This document shows positions 6,467 through 12,130 of a stretch of DNA of 25,293 nucleotides, one piece after another. Position numbers and translations under genes: made by a program. Position 1 is the stretch's first letter, and the number at the start of each line of letters is the position of its first letter. The DNA is from a virus. The stretch covers positions 1 through 25,293 of the IMG/VR virus record IMGVR_UViG_3300034062_000923; one strand, 5' to 3'. The notes under the pieces were generated by a model, which was not told the DNA's origin, did no database searches, and saw nothing but the letters and a program-made list of their open reading frames with translations.

Positions 6467-7426
6467 ATGGCTAAAGCCTCCTGCACAGATGAAGAATTTA
6501 TAGCCTTTTGGAAAGAACATCAATCCCCCGAAAAAGTTAGTCAAGCTATCGGTATTAGTGTACGCAATACCTTAAAAAGACGCAGAACTATAGAGCATCA
6601 ATATGACATTATTTTAGATGCTTTGACTCCAAGTGGGATGCCTAAGATTTATATTCCCGATGAGCAAACACAAGCTAATATCACAATTGACAATGGTGTA
6701 ATCTTAGTCGGATCGGATTGCCACTATAACCCAGAGTACACTACGACAGCCCATAAAGGATTTGTTCAGTTTGTAAAGTATCTAAAACCAAAGATTGTCA
6801 TTCTCAATGGGGATATAGCCGACTTTGCTAGTATCTCAGCACATCATCGCATCGGTTGGCAGAAAACTCCTACAGTCAAAGAAGAACTAGACGAGATACA
6901 AGAAAGACTTGGGGATATTGAAAAAGTAAGACCAGCAGGTTGTAAGTTAATGATTACGATTGGTAATCACGACTTACGATTCTCAGGCAAACTATCCAAC
7001 ATCCTGCCACAGTACGAGGGCATCAAAGGTTTTGATATTGCAGATCACACTCCGCATTGGAAGTGGTACTGGTCAATCATGGTTAATCAGACCTGTATGA
7101 TTAAACACAGATGGCATAACGGCATCCATGCGGTCTACAACAATACAATGAAATCGGGTACGAGTTTTGTTTCAGGTCATCTACATTCTCTCAAGATAAC
7201 ACCTTGGACTGACTACACCGGCACACGATATGGTGTAGATACAGGAACTATGGCTTGTATTAAAGATAACCAGTTTGCGTACACAGAAAATAATCCTGTC
7301 AACTGGCGGGCTGGTTTTGCAGTATTGACCTTTATCAATGGCAAACTCATGCCTCCTGAACTTGCAGAAGTTATTAATGAGGATGAGGGTTTAATTTACT
7401 TTCGGGGTCAGTTGTTAAAAGTATGA
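6467..7426 (+). CDS. Calcineurin-like metallophosphoesterase with N-terminal HTH
   Basis: 319 aa from the ATG at 6467, preceded by TGGGA. An in-frame ATG 90 nt upstream lies over the promoters and is unlikely. Metal-binding motifs in order are SDCH (83-86), NGDIADF (114-120), GNHD (166-169), a His-rich KHRWH (213-217) and SGHLH (236-240). These are the five blocks of the metallophosphoesterase superfamily. The first 45 residues (EEFIAFWKEHQSPEKVSQAI, then ISVRNTLKRRR) look like a small HTH. The combination is common in phages. The substrate may be nucleic acid or a nucleotide; it is not determined. The gene overlaps the next by 4 bp (ATGA). Confidence 0.9.
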   Translation: MAKASCTDEEFIAFWKEHQSPEKVSQAIGISVRNTLKRRRTIEHQYDIILDALTPSGMPKIYIPDEQTQANITIDNGVILVGSDCHYNPEYTTTAHKGFVQFVKYLKPKIVILNGDIADFASISAHHRIGWQKTPTVKEELDEIQERLGDIEKVRPAGCKLMITIGNHDLRFSGKLSNILPQYEGIKGFDIADHTPHWKWYWSIMVNQTCMIKHRWHNGIHAVYNNTMKSGTSFVSGHLHSLKITPWTDYTGTRYGVDTGTMACIKDNQFAYTENNPVNWRAGFAVLTFINGKLMPPELAEVINEDEGLIYFRGQLLKV

Positions 7427-7779
7427 AATTAACCTCCACTATCCTAAAGAATATCTACAATATGCTTGTGGTGTGTGAGCCTTTTGATAAATGGGATATG
7501 CCTCTTGCAGAGCAGATAAAGTTTATTGTGGATTACGACCCAGACACAATGGGAACTTACTTGTACGATGATGGTGCAGACAAGTATGAACACATCATTA
7601 CAATATCAGCAGCTAGAAATGGCTTTATAGAGACCTGTATCCGTACAATGGCGCATGAAGCCATCCACGCTAGTAGGTGGAACACTTCTACTTGTGCTTG
7701 GACAAAGCACGATAAGACTTTTAGATACAGAGCTAAGTTAGTAGCAGAGTCTTTAGGGTTTGATCCCTTAGAGCTTTGA
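7423..7779 (+). CDS. SprT-like / minimal HExxH metalloprotein
   Basis: 118 aa. MAHEAIHASRW (zinc motif HEAIH at 78-82) is followed by TKHDKTFRYRAKLVAESLGFDPLEL, with a likely third ligand at H96. 'HExxH...HxxxFxxxA' is the SprT/WLM-type zincin core, and the protein is about the minimal size of such domains. SprT-like proteins include DNA-protein crosslink proteases; in phages the role is unproven. It is translationally coupled to the phosphoesterase (ATGA overlap) and ends convergently, overlapping the YbcO-like nuclease gene by 12 bp. Confidence 0.75.
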   Translation: MKLTSTILKNIYNMLVVCEPFDKWDMPLAEQIKFIVDYDPDTMGTYLYDDGADKYEHIITISAARNGFIETCIRTMAHEAIHASRWNTSTCAWTKHDKTFRYRAKLVAESLGFDPLEL

Positions 7780-8064
7780 ATTAACTACAACAAGTCCTCG
7801 TTCAAAAAGTTCACCAATGGTTGCGCGGTGCGCCTGTTCCCACATCTCAATCCTTGCGACTTTTGTAAGTGTGCTAGATGTATCGGCTTCCGCATGGCAG
7901 CGAAAACAGAGGCTTGCAATGCGAAAATCGGATGCCTTAAGTCCACGACCTTTGCCATCTCGTAACTGGTTGGAATGTGCAGCCACGACAGTTCCATCTT
8001 CTATCCCACAATGTTGACATGGTAATAGTCTAGCAATTTCTAGGAGTTTTTTGTTTCTATACAT
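7768..8064 (-). CDS. YbcO/DUF1364-like zinc nuclease
   Basis: 98 aa. CQHCG (C16, C19), VVAAHSNQLRDGKGRGLKAS (H30), CFRCHAE (C53, C56, H57) and a helical EMWEQAHRATIGELF tail match the YbcO (DUF1364) nuclease family from lambdoid 'nin' regions, which has an HNH/beta-beta-alpha-metal fold. The expected role is processing of DNA or recombination junctions. It is the last gene of the leftward middle block, overlaps the end of the SprT-like gene, and its start overlaps the end of a 46-aa ORF. Confidence 0.82.
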   Translation of the reverse strand: MYRNKKLLEIARLLPCQHCGIEDGTVVAAHSNQLRDGKGRGLKASDFRIASLCFRCHAEADTSSTLTKVARIEMWEQAHRATIGELFERGLVVVNSKL

Positions 8065-8180
8065 TTTCTTAGGTATTCGTTTTCTTCTCTTGTTTTCTTT
8101 AGCAACTGAGATAAATGGTGTGCTGTCTTTAACATCTCGTTATACCTATTTAGGTATAAATTGTAATTTGTAGAGTCCAC
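8040..8180 (-). CDS. Small hypothetical protein (46 aa)
   Basis: The ORF begins with a GTG that shares its first base with the TAG of the preceding 27-aa peptide and ends inside the start of the nuclease gene. The product is MDSTNYNLYLNRYNEMLKTA, then HHLSQLLKKTREENEYLRKC, then IETKNS, hydrophilic with a helical, possibly coiled-coil C-terminal half. The GTG has no good ribosome site. An internal ATG (the MLKTAHHL start) is preceded by an AGG about 10 nt upstream and may be the true start. The tight packing and lack of other coding explanation favour a real gene, but I recognise no family. Confidence 0.45.
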   Translation of the reverse strand: MDSTNYNLYLNRYNEMLKTAHHLSQLLKKTREENEYLRKCIETKNS

Positions 8181-8263
8181 TATTTTGTACCAATCTTTAT
8201 AGAAATGTAAACAATAAGAAACACAATCAATGCCCAGATGTAGACAAAATCGCTATCGAGCAT
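8180..8263 (-). CDS. Tiny single-TM peptide (27 aa)
   Basis: MLDSDFVYIWALIVFLIVYI followed by SIKIGTK*. Residues 7-22 form one hydrophobic span with a short basic tail. The ATG at 8261-8263 lies inside the last codons of the preceding gene, so it would be expressed by coupling; no Shine-Dalgarno is clear. Single-TM peptides of this size are frequent between phage genes. Its function is unknown. Confidence 0.45.
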   Translation of the reverse strand: MLDSDFVYIWALIVFLIVYISIKIGTK

Positions 8264-8579
8264 GATTATCTACAGACCGATTGGTAGCCTCTAAACTGCG
8301 CCATATCTCGACTTTGAGTTGTGCAGCAGTCAGCATCCATTTGATTTTTTCCTCGCACTCCACAGCCTCTTTTAAGCCCTCTAGTAGCCCTATATACTCT
8401 GGGTCAGCATAGGCATCTACTTCTGCTGCTGCGACAGACTTAGCAGATGACTTAGACATAAGGATACTTCGCTTAGACTTTAGGAAGTTCTCTAGGTAGA
8501 TTCTGTTTGCCTTGGCTTTAGCAAAGTCTCCCGAATACTTCATTATGTACTCTACTGCTTTTGTTGGATCTATATCCAT
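8253..8579 (-). CDS. Conserved phage hypothetical protein (AEVDAYADPEY...LKVEIWRSxEATNR)
   Basis: 108 aa from MDIDPTKAVEYIMKYSGDFA. This start is preferred because GGGG lies 10 nt upstream; a start 33 nt earlier would add MAKRKQRGKRQ. The protein is helical. The conserved core 'DAYADPEYIGLLEGLKEAVE' plus 'KWMLTAAQLKVEIWRSLEAT' plus NR is a familiar family in phages of proteobacteria, usually encoded in replication/recombination neighbourhoods. No catalytic motif is visible. It overlaps the preceding gene slightly and contains the start of the TM peptide at its end. Confidence 0.75.
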   Translation of the reverse strand: MDIDPTKAVEYIMKYSGDFAKAKANRIYLENFLKSKRSILMSKSSAKSVAAAEVDAYADPEYIGLLEGLKEAVECEEKIKWMLTAAQLKVEIWRSLEATNRSVDNHAR

Positions 8580-8785
8580 TTGTCTTTTTCCCCTTTGTTT
8601 CCTTTTTGCCATTGGTCTGCAACCATATTTAGTATTTTGCTATCAATTTTATTTTCTGATAGATATTTTCTAAACTTTTGCAAACCCCAATTTTCTCTCC
8701 AAATCAATAACTGTCTTACAGCACATCGAACTTTGTATTCATCCGAATAAGAGTGCTTGTGTTTCGACTCTACTTCCTGAGTCAT
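8570..8785 (-). CDS. Conserved small phage hypothetical protein
   Basis: 71 aa, MTQEVESKHKHSYSDEYKVR and onward, ending QWQKGNKGEKDKWI. 'EYKVRCAVRQLL...FRKYLS...ADQWQKGNKG' resembles a family of small phage proteins of the pattern 'CEVRxVL...REYLxxVExKRG...ADxLRxxxxxQWxxGNRG' (possibly DUF7696; recalled only). A good Shine-Dalgarno (AAGGAG) lies 12 nt before the ATG. The start sits inside the last 47 bp of the Mom-like gene in another frame. No function is known. Confidence 0.7.
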   Translation of the reverse strand: MTQEVESKHKHSYSDEYKVRCAVRQLLIWRENWGLQKFRKYLSENKIDSKILNMVADQWQKGNKGEKDKWI

Positions 8786-9395
8786 ATTTTTTACTATCTC
8801 CTTTAGGGTAAGGTTCGATATTATATTTAAGTAAACTTTTTAGCAATTTCTTTTGTTGCTTTGTGCCATGAAAATATATGTACCTATGTTTTCTACTTCT
8901 TTCTGCGTAATAAAAATCATCACCATATTTTTCTTTAATGCTTTCTAATGTCATGCCATCTGACAATGTTTTGCTGTGTTTATGTTCTAAACCTTTAACA
9001 GTCCAATCAACTCTGTTTGCAGACAAACCAGTATATAAAAAGTTCGTAGCTTGGTACACATATCCAACATGACCTTGACCAGTATCAGCGTAAGAAACTA
9101 CTATAGTTGGCTTTGGTAGAAGTTTTATAGAATTAGATACAAGAAAACTAGATTGATTTTTAGTGTTATCTTGCAAGCAAAGGCGATTTAATTCTAAAAC
9201 CTTGTCAGACCATTCTTTTCCACAAATTCCCATACATAATGAGGGGCTTGCTGGTATTCCATAAGTAACTACACCAACAAGATGCTCGTCATCATATAAA
9301 CCAAAAGCATACATAATCTGTGGTATTCGCTTTGCATAATGCTTTTGCAGTAACCAAGAATAAGTCTCATCATTCTTAATAGGCAAAACCTTCAC
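8739..9395 (-). CDS. Mom-like DNA adenine modification protein (GNAT fold)
   Basis: 218 aa. The conserved string begins WLLQKHYAKRIP (14-25), then VTYGIPASPSL (43-53), VLELNRLCL (66-74), LLPKPTIVVSYADTGQGHVG (92-111), YVYQATNFLYTGLSA (112-126) and ERSRKHRYIYFHG (about 166-178). This is the pattern annotated in many phages as Mom family adenine methylcarbamoylation protein, a GNAT-related enzyme. Mu Mom converts adenine in DNA to a carbamoylmethyl form that blocks restriction enzymes. A similar anti-restriction role is likely; the exact modification is not predictable. The start overlaps the upstream gene (ATGA). Confidence 0.82.
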   Translation of the reverse strand: MKVLPIKNDETYSWLLQKHYAKRIPQIMYAFGLYDDEHLVGVVTYGIPASPSLCMGICGKEWSDKVLELNRLCLQDNTKNQSSFLVSNSIKLLPKPTIVVSYADTGQGHVGYVYQATNFLYTGLSANRVDWTVKGLEHKHSKTLSDGMTLESIKEKYGDDFYYAERSRKHRYIYFHGTKQQKKLLKSLLKYNIEPYPKGDSKKYDSGSRVETQALLFG

Positions 9396-9775
9396 GATCC
9401 TACACCTACCGACCCAATCTTAGCCGACAGCCTAGCCCTAAACTGAGCAAAAGATTCTCCTGCATATGGGTTTAATCCTAACTCTCTGCCTTTAGCTAAA
9501 GTAAGTTCATCGCTTGCATACCAAGGTAAAGGTGGTCTTTTGTTTTGCTTTTCTTCAATAACAATTTCGTCAAAAAAGCGTTGATTGTTTAGCCAGGTAC
9601 TTGCATGAGGTATGTAATCTAGCTCTGTGCCTTTAACTGTCCAATACTTACGATGCTCTACTATTGCCTCTAGTGCCTTTTGTTTGTGATCGTCTGGCAT
9701 CTTTTGCCACGATCTTTGCGCTGTTAGCTTTCCTACTTTTCTTGGGTACTGCGCCCAAAACATATTGAACTCCAT
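9392..9775 (-). CDS. Phage replication-associated protein (FWxxYPRKxGK...HASTWLNxxRW type)
   Basis: 127 aa. FWAQYPRKVGKLTAQRSWQK (6-25) followed by YIPHASTWLNNQRFFDE (54-70) is the signature found at the end of many phage replication-initiation/helicase-loader proteins (lambda O/DnaT-like neighbourhoods), and also as a free-standing small protein. Here it is free-standing, with no N-terminal winged helix in frame. The ATG has AAAGGG 7 nt upstream. It is embedded for 128 bp in the end of the preceding gene and overlaps the Mom-like gene by 4 bp. A DNA-replication accessory role is likely but unproven. Confidence 0.7.
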   Translation of the reverse strand: MEFNMFWAQYPRKVGKLTAQRSWQKMPDDHKQKALEAIVEHRKYWTVKGTELDYIPHASTWLNNQRFFDEIVIEEKQNKRPPLPWYASDELTLAKGRELGLNPYAGESFAQFRARLSAKIGSVGVGS

Positions 9776-9926
9776 CCCTTTTCCCTTTCATGTTTTCTAT
9801 TGCCTTTACCAACATACTTTCTAAACCATGCTGCAACAACAACTTATGACCTTCCTTATCATACTCTACCTCTACATTCGCAGAGCCATCTATGTTTTCG
9901 CTAATTATCTTGACTTGTATCTTCAT
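9648..9926 (-). CDS. Small phage hypothetical protein with long overlap
   Basis: 92 aa. The first ~50 residues (MKIQVKIISENIDGSANVEV, then EYDKEGHKLLLQHGLESMLV and KAIENMKGK) match a common small phage family pattern 'NEDGSAxxxVEFDKEGxxxLLxxGLxxxLxKAIE'. The remaining ~42 residues are basic (KKSRKANSAK, then KDARRSQTKG) and are read across the start of the next gene in another frame, so they may be a non-functional extension. The start is overlapped by the end of the 88-aa gene. No function is known. Confidence 0.65.
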   Translation of the reverse strand: MKIQVKIISENIDGSANVEVEYDKEGHKLLLQHGLESMLVKAIENMKGKRDGVQYVLGAVPKKSRKANSAKIVAKDARRSQTKGTRGNSRAS

Positions 9927-10167
9927 CCATCCACACCTTTATGTTTTTGTTAAAGTCTGCTTTCATAAGAACTGGCTTATTTAAGCAATCTAACATACGA
10001 AATAAATTCTGCTTTACTTCTTCTAAGTCCTCTCCCATTACACCGACACCTCTAGCTGTGTATAGATAAGGCTCATGGTTCTTATCGTAAAAGACCTCGC
10101 ATACCTCGACCCAAGGATTTCCATCGTTCTCGTCTGAAAAGTCAACCACTCTATGATTCCAATGCAT
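9901..10167 (-). CDS. Conserved phage hypothetical protein (MHWNHRVV...)
   Basis: 88 aa, MHWNHRVVDFSDENDGNPWV, then EVCEVFYDKNHEPYLYTARG. The MxWNYRVVxxxxxGxxxxxxxEVYYDxxGxPxxxT pattern with a later 'GEDLEEVKQNLFRMLDCLNKPVL' helix is a very common phage protein family of unknown role, predicted alpha/beta. Its ATG shares one base with the stop of the two-TM protein (TAATG), so the two are coupled. Confidence 0.72.
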   Translation of the reverse strand: MHWNHRVVDFSDENDGNPWVEVCEVFYDKNHEPYLYTARGVGVMGEDLEEVKQNLFRMLDCLNKPVLMKADFNKNIKVWMDEDTSQDN

Positions 10168-10355
10168 TATTTACTCGCCAAGATGTAAAGACCCACATTA
10201 CTAAACGCATATCCTGTATATACAACTGCCATAGGCACATTCCCTTTTAGGGCTTGTTCGCACCCAATATAGGCATAGATCAAGCCGGTAACAATAATAA
10301 GCCAAGCACTCACTTTTTTTTTCTTAGCTCTATGTGCTTTTGTAAAATATACCAA
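10167..10355 (-). CDS. Small two-TM membrane protein
   Basis: 62 aa if started at the TTG at 10353-10355 (MVYFTKAHRAKKKK, then VSAWLIIVTGLIYAYIGC). Hydrophobic spans at about 15-32 and 40-58 (MAVVYTGYAFSNVGLYIL) flank EQALKGNVP. Similar two-TM proteins (WLIIVTGLxYxYxxxEQxxKGNxPMAxxYxGYAxxNxGLY) are frequent in phages. No ATG exists in this frame upstream. A well-placed ATG with AAAGGGG lies at 10373-10375 in a neighbouring frame that stops right after an A-run slippery site (see 10313-10319). The start is therefore uncertain: a weak TTG, or a -1 frameshift from the upstream ATG. Confidence 0.7.
   Translation of the reverse strand: MVYFTKAHRAKKKKVSAWLIIVTGLIYAYIGCEQALKGNVPMAVVYTGYAFSNVGLYILASK
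10313..10319 (-). other. A AAA AAG slippery heptamer (candidate -1 frameshift site)
   Basis: Within a run of nine A on the minus strand (10322-10314), the frame opened by the ATG at 10373-10375 reads AGA AAA AAA AAG TGA. A slip of -1 on A-AAA-AAG enters the frame of the two-TM protein (AAA GTG AGT). The ATG has the strong ribosome site AAAGGGG. The 21-codon upstream peptide itself looks unremarkable. Confidence 0.35.
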
Positions 10356-10396
10356 AACTTTGATTTGATAATCATTTTTTCCCCTTTGTGCATGAA

Positions 10397-10425
10397 ACTT
10401 TAATAATCTTATACGAGTTCTACAA
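10397..10425 (-). promoter_or_regulatory. Candidate promoter for the middle block
   Basis: On the minus strand TTGTAG (10425-10420), a 17-bp spacer and TAAAGT (10402-10397, 4/6 to TATAAT) lie in the 77-bp gap between the DUF268-like gene and the two-TM gene. The same TTGTAG and 17-bp spacing is used by the strong late promoter at 5890-5918. The weak -10 keeps confidence low. Confidence 0.35.
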
Positions 10426-10432
10426 ATAAGTC

Positions 10433-11092
10433 CTAAGTATTTTCCCTAATAAAGTGAAAGCACCCACAAGCATAAGGTAGGTCTAACTCTTGTATAAGAC
10501 TAACACTTGGCTTTTCTCCATTGTTCGGAATAAGGTAAAACTCTTGGCACTTGAACTCTGGGAACAGAGATGCGATATAAACAGGGCTATAGATCCTATG
10601 GGCGTTAAATTCCACACAGGGGATACCTACAGGCACGACAAAGAATAAATGCTTTCCTGCGCTTTTCTTGAGGTTTTGGATAGCTTTTAGATCGCCTGTA
10701 TTGTCTAGCTGATCTCCGTATCTACCAAGACCAATATGTTCTACAACATGGCAACAAGAAAGAGACTCTACAGGGTCTAGGTTTTCTACACTAATGTCTA
10801 TTCTGCCTACTAACAAATTTGGTACTTGTAGGTTTGGTTTGCGATAGTCAAAGAACTTAGTAGGAATGGTGGCAGCTAAGGTAGTGCAAAGGTGTAGAGA
10901 TGAGCTGATGTCGTAATGGATCTTGGGGTTTACTTCGTTTATCTTTCTAACTGCCCAGGCAACATGATAAACATAGTGTTCATCAAACCCATGTCCGTTA
11001 TCGTCTCCTAGACAGGGAAAGGCATTACAAGGAAAACGATCCTCTTTCTCTAGGAATTGTAGAGCTTGTTTTCTGTATGTTTGTTCATCCAT
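10433..11092 (-). CDS. DUF268-like class I methyltransferase-type protein
   Basis: 219 aa. DEHYVYHVAWAVRK (37-50), HYDISSSLHL (59-68), HVVEHIGLGRYGDQLDNTGD (115-134), LKAIQNLKK (135-143) and VEFNAHRIYSP match the DUF268 pattern (HVxEHIGLGRYGDxxDxxGDxKAxxELxRVxxPGG...FNxHRIY), a SAM-methyltransferase-like family often found beside glycosyltransferases. The glycine-rich SAM loop is degenerate ('HYDISSSLHL'), as is usual for this family. It may act on a glycan or sugar, possibly alongside the GT7-like enzyme at 4549-5295, though the two are far apart. The ribosome site is weak (GGATC). It sits downstream of the long AT-rich intergenic stretch. Confidence 0.72.
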   Translation of the reverse strand: MDEQTYRKQALQFLEKEDRFPCNAFPCLGDDNGHGFDEHYVYHVAWAVRKINEVNPKIHYDISSSLHLCTTLAATIPTKFFDYRKPNLQVPNLLVGRIDISVENLDPVESLSCCHVVEHIGLGRYGDQLDNTGDLKAIQNLKKSAGKHLFFVVPVGIPCVEFNAHRIYSPVYIASLFPEFKCQEFYLIPNNGEKPSVSLIQELDLPYACGCFHFIRENT

Positions 11093-11120
11093 AATGATCC
11101 ATATTTAATACATTAACTAC

Positions 11121-11245
11121 CTTTAAGTAATGTTTATATAACAATATACAACTTGTAGGTAAATATTTAAATAACTATACATCTTGTGTATATTTTATAT
11201 ATATCAATCCTAACTTGTATAAAAAAGTAGCTTTTGTATATATTT
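11121..11245. repeat. AT-rich tract with CTTGT boxes at exact 31-bp spacing
   Basis: CTTGT begins at 11152, 11183 and 11214, exactly 31 bp apart (about three helical turns). A related CTTTAAG at 11121 is in the same phase, and TTTGTATATA follows at 11233. Between boxes the DNA is almost pure A/T (TTTAAATAACTATAC, TATTTTATATATATC). The first and third boxes can also be read as plus-strand -35 elements: TTGTAG-N17-TATACA and TTGTAT-N16-TATATA. Candidates are an iteron-like replication origin with an unwinding region, or a tandem promoter/operator array. Nothing here codes for protein. Confidence 0.5.
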
Positions 11246-11330
11246 AGACAATACTCTACTTTAGGTGATATGCCTTATCAACCTGATCCATCTGTTACCA
11301 GACTAATCCTTCCTAAGATAATGTTCAATC

Positions 11331-11370
11331 ATTTGTAGACTTATATATCACCCTTGATCTACAAATTTGT
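11331..11370. repeat. 9-bp inverted repeat ATTTGTAGA / TCTACAAAT plus ACAAATTTGT palindrome
   Basis: ATTTGTAGA (11331-11339) and TCTACAAAT (11358-11366) are perfect inverted repeats 18 bp apart. The right arm runs into the palindrome ACAAATTTGT (11361-11370). The core TGTAGA/TCTACA is the same as in the operator-like boxes near 1876-1928 and 12131-12232, so this may be another binding site of the same regulator. Confidence 0.45.
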
Positions 11371-11480
11371 GCAGTACCCATTTAAGTCTGCGAGGCTTGC
11401 CATCCTAGTAGTGAGCCTATCTTTTCTTCCACGCTGCCGATATAAGCACTATGTTTCGCCTGGAGTGCGAGCAGAAATAG

Positions 11481-11578
11481 AAAAACCCCATAAGGTAGCT
11501 CTAAGTTGATACCACTTAACAAAAGAATCCACGACTTTTGCTAAATGCTCAAAGCTACCCTATAGGGTCTTGTGGATT
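11481..11578 (-). ncRNA. Structured RNA with pseudoknot and terminator-like 3' end
   Basis: Read on the minus strand, ACCCUAUAGGGUAGCU (11568-11553) pairs with AGCUACCUUAUGGGGU (11500-11485) over all 16 positions, including two G-U pairs. The closing stem runs into a U tract (UUUUU ending at 11481) that faces AAG. Inside are a 6-bp hairpin CAAAAG/CUUUUG (arms 11540-11535 and 11525-11520, extendable) with a nine-base loop, and a 5-bp hairpin UAAGU/ACUUA (arms 11518-11514 and 11506-11502). The first loop carries GUGGAUU (11532-11526). This is exactly complementary to AAUCCAC (11578-11572) just 5' of the main stem, so a 7-bp pseudoknot or alternative fold is possible. It lies about 40 bp after the stop of the leftward repressor/nuclease operon and could be its terminator, an independent small RNA, or both. 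I match it to no known RNA family. Confidence 0.6.
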
Positions 11579-11616
11579 ACTACAAACAGGTATCAATCTG
11601 CTAATGTAATTATAAA

Positions 11617-11928
11617 TCAAAACTCAAATTCTTTAAAGTCGTACCTCCCATTAGGTTTCTTAAACCAGCCAATTACTATAATTCTCCACTTAGACCTAAT
11701 AAGCTCAGGGAGATATTCGCTTTCTTGGATCTTTTTAATTCTGGATGACATATTACTTTTGGATGTCATTTGTATGCCTAAAGACTCTCCGTTTCCAATA
11801 GCCACCATGTCGAGTATGCCAAACATATCTTTTTTTCGTTTTGTAAAAGAGTTGTAGGATTCGACCACTTCGCATTTATACCCCTGAGACTCGTATAGAG
11901 CCTTTGTACGCTGATTGTAGTTAGGCAA
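11617..11928 (-). CDS. PD-(D/E)XK-like phage endonuclease
   Basis: 103 aa. RKKDMFGILDMVAIGNGESL (31-50) then GIQMTSKSNMSSRIKKI is the pattern of small phage nucleases 'RxDLFGFxDLLALxxxxxxxVQxTSGSNxxxRxxKI', a compact restriction-endonuclease-like fold. D34 and D40 and the Q-x-T-S-K-S strand stand in for the usual D...ExK; Gln at 53 replaces the usual Glu, as in many members. A basic motif with W-R-I-I-V-I-G-W follows. It may resolve or nick DNA during recombination. It overlaps the HTH gene by 8 bp and is followed by the structured RNA/terminator. Confidence 0.65.
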   Translation of the reverse strand: MPNYNQRTKALYESQGYKCEVVESYNSFTKRKKDMFGILDMVAIGNGESLGIQMTSKSNMSSRIKKIQESEYLPELIRSKWRIIVIGWFKKPNGRYDFKEFEF

Positions 11929-12118
11929 GGTCTTCTTCTGTTATCTTGCCAAACGAGGCTTCTATGATGGCTTCGTGGTGTTTCTTGGGGATAGAGTTCC
12001 GCATAGACCAGGCATAGACAGTTACATACTTCATGCCAAGATGGTGCGCGATGTCCTTATATGTGCCAAAGACCTCTAATAATTTATCAAAGTGTTGTTT
12101 TTTTGCAACAGTATTCAT
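11921..12118 (-). CDS. Small HTH repressor (Cro/YdaS-like)
   Basis: 65 aa. FGTYKDIAHHLGMKYVTVYA (17-36) followed by WSMRNSIPKKHHEAIIEAS is a classic Cro/YdaS-type helix-turn-helix with the 'W...IP..H...I' continuation. Such proteins are small dimeric repressors. A strong ribosome site AAAAGGAG precedes the ATG. It faces the plus-strand early operon across a 152-bp region, with a perfect TGTAGAA-N6-TTCTACA dyad 13 bp before its own start. It is the obvious candidate to bind the TTCTACA boxes, including those at 1876-1928. Binding is inferred, not shown. Confidence 0.8.
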   Translation of the reverse strand: MNTVAKKQHFDKLLEVFGTYKDIAHHLGMKYVTVYAWSMRNSIPKKHHEAIIEASFGKITEEDLA

Positions 12119-12130
12119 GTTATCTCCTTT

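Noticed and set aside
11121-11245. CRISPR array
   Set aside because: The 31-bp spacing involves only a five-base box; there are no long identical repeats.
11481-11578. tRNA or tRNA-like gene
   Set aside because: The cloverleaf-like shape has a 16-bp closing stem, no D arm, no TTC loop and no CCA-like end, so it is not a tRNA.
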